From assembly GCA_029207755.1 (NCBI GenBank), contig JARCOQ010000002.1, positions 2,542,001 through 2,606,000 on the forward strand: DNA of 64,000 nucleotides. The letters are read 5' to 3'. Under the pieces are notes generated by a model. The model was given only the letters and a program-made list of their open reading frames with translations. It was not told the DNA's origin and did no database searches. A program made the translations under genes and the position numbers. Within the stretch, counting starts at the first letter, position 1; each line of letters starts with the position of its first letter. Positions 62,901 to 64,000 of this stretch are shown one piece after another. The DNA is from Chamaea fasciata. Its lineage: Eukaryota; Chordata; Aves; Passeriformes; Sylviidae.

Positions 62901-64000
62901 CCCTAAATGCTCAGGGATCTGAAGTATTTGCAGAGGAATACATGATAAATTTGAATCCATTATCTAAAAAAAAATAAATAAAAGTCCCCTTCATATCAGT
63001 TTTTGTGTGGTAGGGAGATCATTTTCTGTTAACTGCTCCTTTCAAATGGGAACATGGGAGAAATTAAACACTGGTTCTTCTCCCTGTTTTTCCTGAGAGG
63101 GAAGAAGAAATTGATAGAAACAATAACCTCGATGCATTACTACTAATATGAGACTAATTTTAACCCTTTCCCAACCTTAATAATGCAATGACTGAGTGAT
63201 TCTAGCAGCACAGAGTTCCAGACTGTATTTGTGATCCAAATTGAAGTGGGGAGAGTAGCTCTCACTCACAGTGATGCTGAGCTTTCACTATTGGAGCTGT
63301 GGCTGGTGGGAATTCAAGCACAGCCCCACCTGATCAGCTTTGAAGGTCACTGAGCCTTTGAAGGCTCAGAACAAATGGATGCATTATTAAATATCTCTCC
63401 TGTCCTCACACTACACTGCATTTGTTTATTTATTTAACAATCTGGCCAGAGTGAGAAAAGCAGGGGAACAGTCTCATGTAGCATCCCTTCAGAGTTCTCT
63501 TAGTTGCCAAAATAGGATTTCTGTGTGCATGTGTGTGTGACTGCACATATGTGAATATTTATATGTAAGCGCACAAAACATTTCTCTAAAACAGTTGAGG
63601 GGCTTCCTTTCTGCTGAAGGAAGGTAGGTTAGTTGGAGCAAAGCTGTGAACAAAGATGTTTTACCTTTGCCAGAGCTGTTGCATAAAAGCCATAAATAGC
63701 ACTTTCTAAAATATCAGTGTGAAGTGCTTTCTAGCATGTTGTACCCTAAACTCTATTTCAGCTATAATAAAACACGACAGATATAAATGTGTGCATTTGA
63801 AATTTTACGGGAACTAAATACCCAGTATGTAAATTTCACAGAGCACCTTAGAAGTGGTCCAAGAACTATAGTTTGAAAACAAAATGCATAAAATATATAA
63901 TGGTTTGGGGGGGTTTTTTTGACCCTTCTTTCCAAAGGTTGGTGGCTGACACTTAGATTGTGACACCCTTCAATTTTGACTGGATGTTTGTCATATATTC

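Larger units (their letters stand above)
54607..64000 (+). other. EPHA3: EPHA3 intron 3, distal block (runs off the window)
   Basis: Intron continues to the end of the window. Seen here: GC-richer patches (about 55550-56000 and 58270-58950) without recognised genes, a long AT-rich stretch (about 56090-57140) that reads like conserved non-coding DNA, an (AAAT)n tract, a T-tract/AT-microsatellite compound (57250-57376), a MIR/L2-like relic (about 59290-59425), a CR1 terminal fragment (about 59937-59975) and a CR1-free AT-rich end. No exon 4 was found. Confidence 0.65.

Noticed and set aside
43419..64000. Search for EPHA3 exon 4 (Cys-rich motif after exon 3)
   Set aside because: No stretch encoding the CRPGFYKA-type motif with flanking splice sites was seen, so exon 4 is taken to lie beyond the window.

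Overview
The window is vertebrate nuclear DNA, most likely from a bird. It carries a small central part of one large gene on the + strand, the Eph-family receptor tyrosine kinase EPHA3. Only two coding exons can be seen: a 65-bp exon 2 (5708-5772) and a 661-bp exon 3 (42758-43418). Both have consensus splice sites and compatible phases, and together they encode the mature N-terminal segment and nearly all of the ephrin ligand-binding domain. The signal-peptide exon lies upstream of the window. The fibronectin, transmembrane, kinase and SAM exons lie downstream. Everything else is the tail of intron 1, a 36,985-bp intron 2, and at least 20.6 kb of intron 3. The bird assignment rests on several decayed CR1 retroposon fragments of the type common in bird genomes, and on AT-rich introns interrupted by short GC-rich, CpG-containing patches.

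Layout: 1-5707 is intron 1. 5708-5772 is exon 2. 5773-42757 is intron 2, which holds a GC-rich minisatellite island (about 12290-13080), antisense CR1 relics (about 13.93-14.35 kb and 30.0-30.24 kb), two poly(T) tracts flanking a palindrome (22.33-22.43 kb), and a pair of ~134-bp direct repeats 1,122 bp apart (28.0 and 29.1 kb). 42758-43418 is exon 3. From 43419 on is intron 3, which opens with an imperfect tandem duplication (period 337 bp). That duplication copies the last 51 bp of exon 3 together with its splice donor. A sense CR1 3' end lies at 54.3-54.6 kb, a CR1 tail at 59.94 kb, and MIR/L2-like relics at 59.3 kb and, more weakly, 37.15 kb. Microsatellites are scattered throughout.

The long open reading frames outside the two exons look like chance frames in intron sequence, or antisense shadows of exon 3. 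No second protein-coding gene, tRNA, rRNA, CRISPR array or prokaryotic feature was recognised. The observations most worth a second look are the duplicated exon-3/donor segment, the abrupt change to almost pure G/C third positions inside exon 3, the CpG-rich island in intron 2, the duplicated 28/29-kb element, and several AT-rich segments with POU- and homeodomain-type motifs that read like conserved non-coding elements. I saw no convincing evidence of a wholly new biological system.
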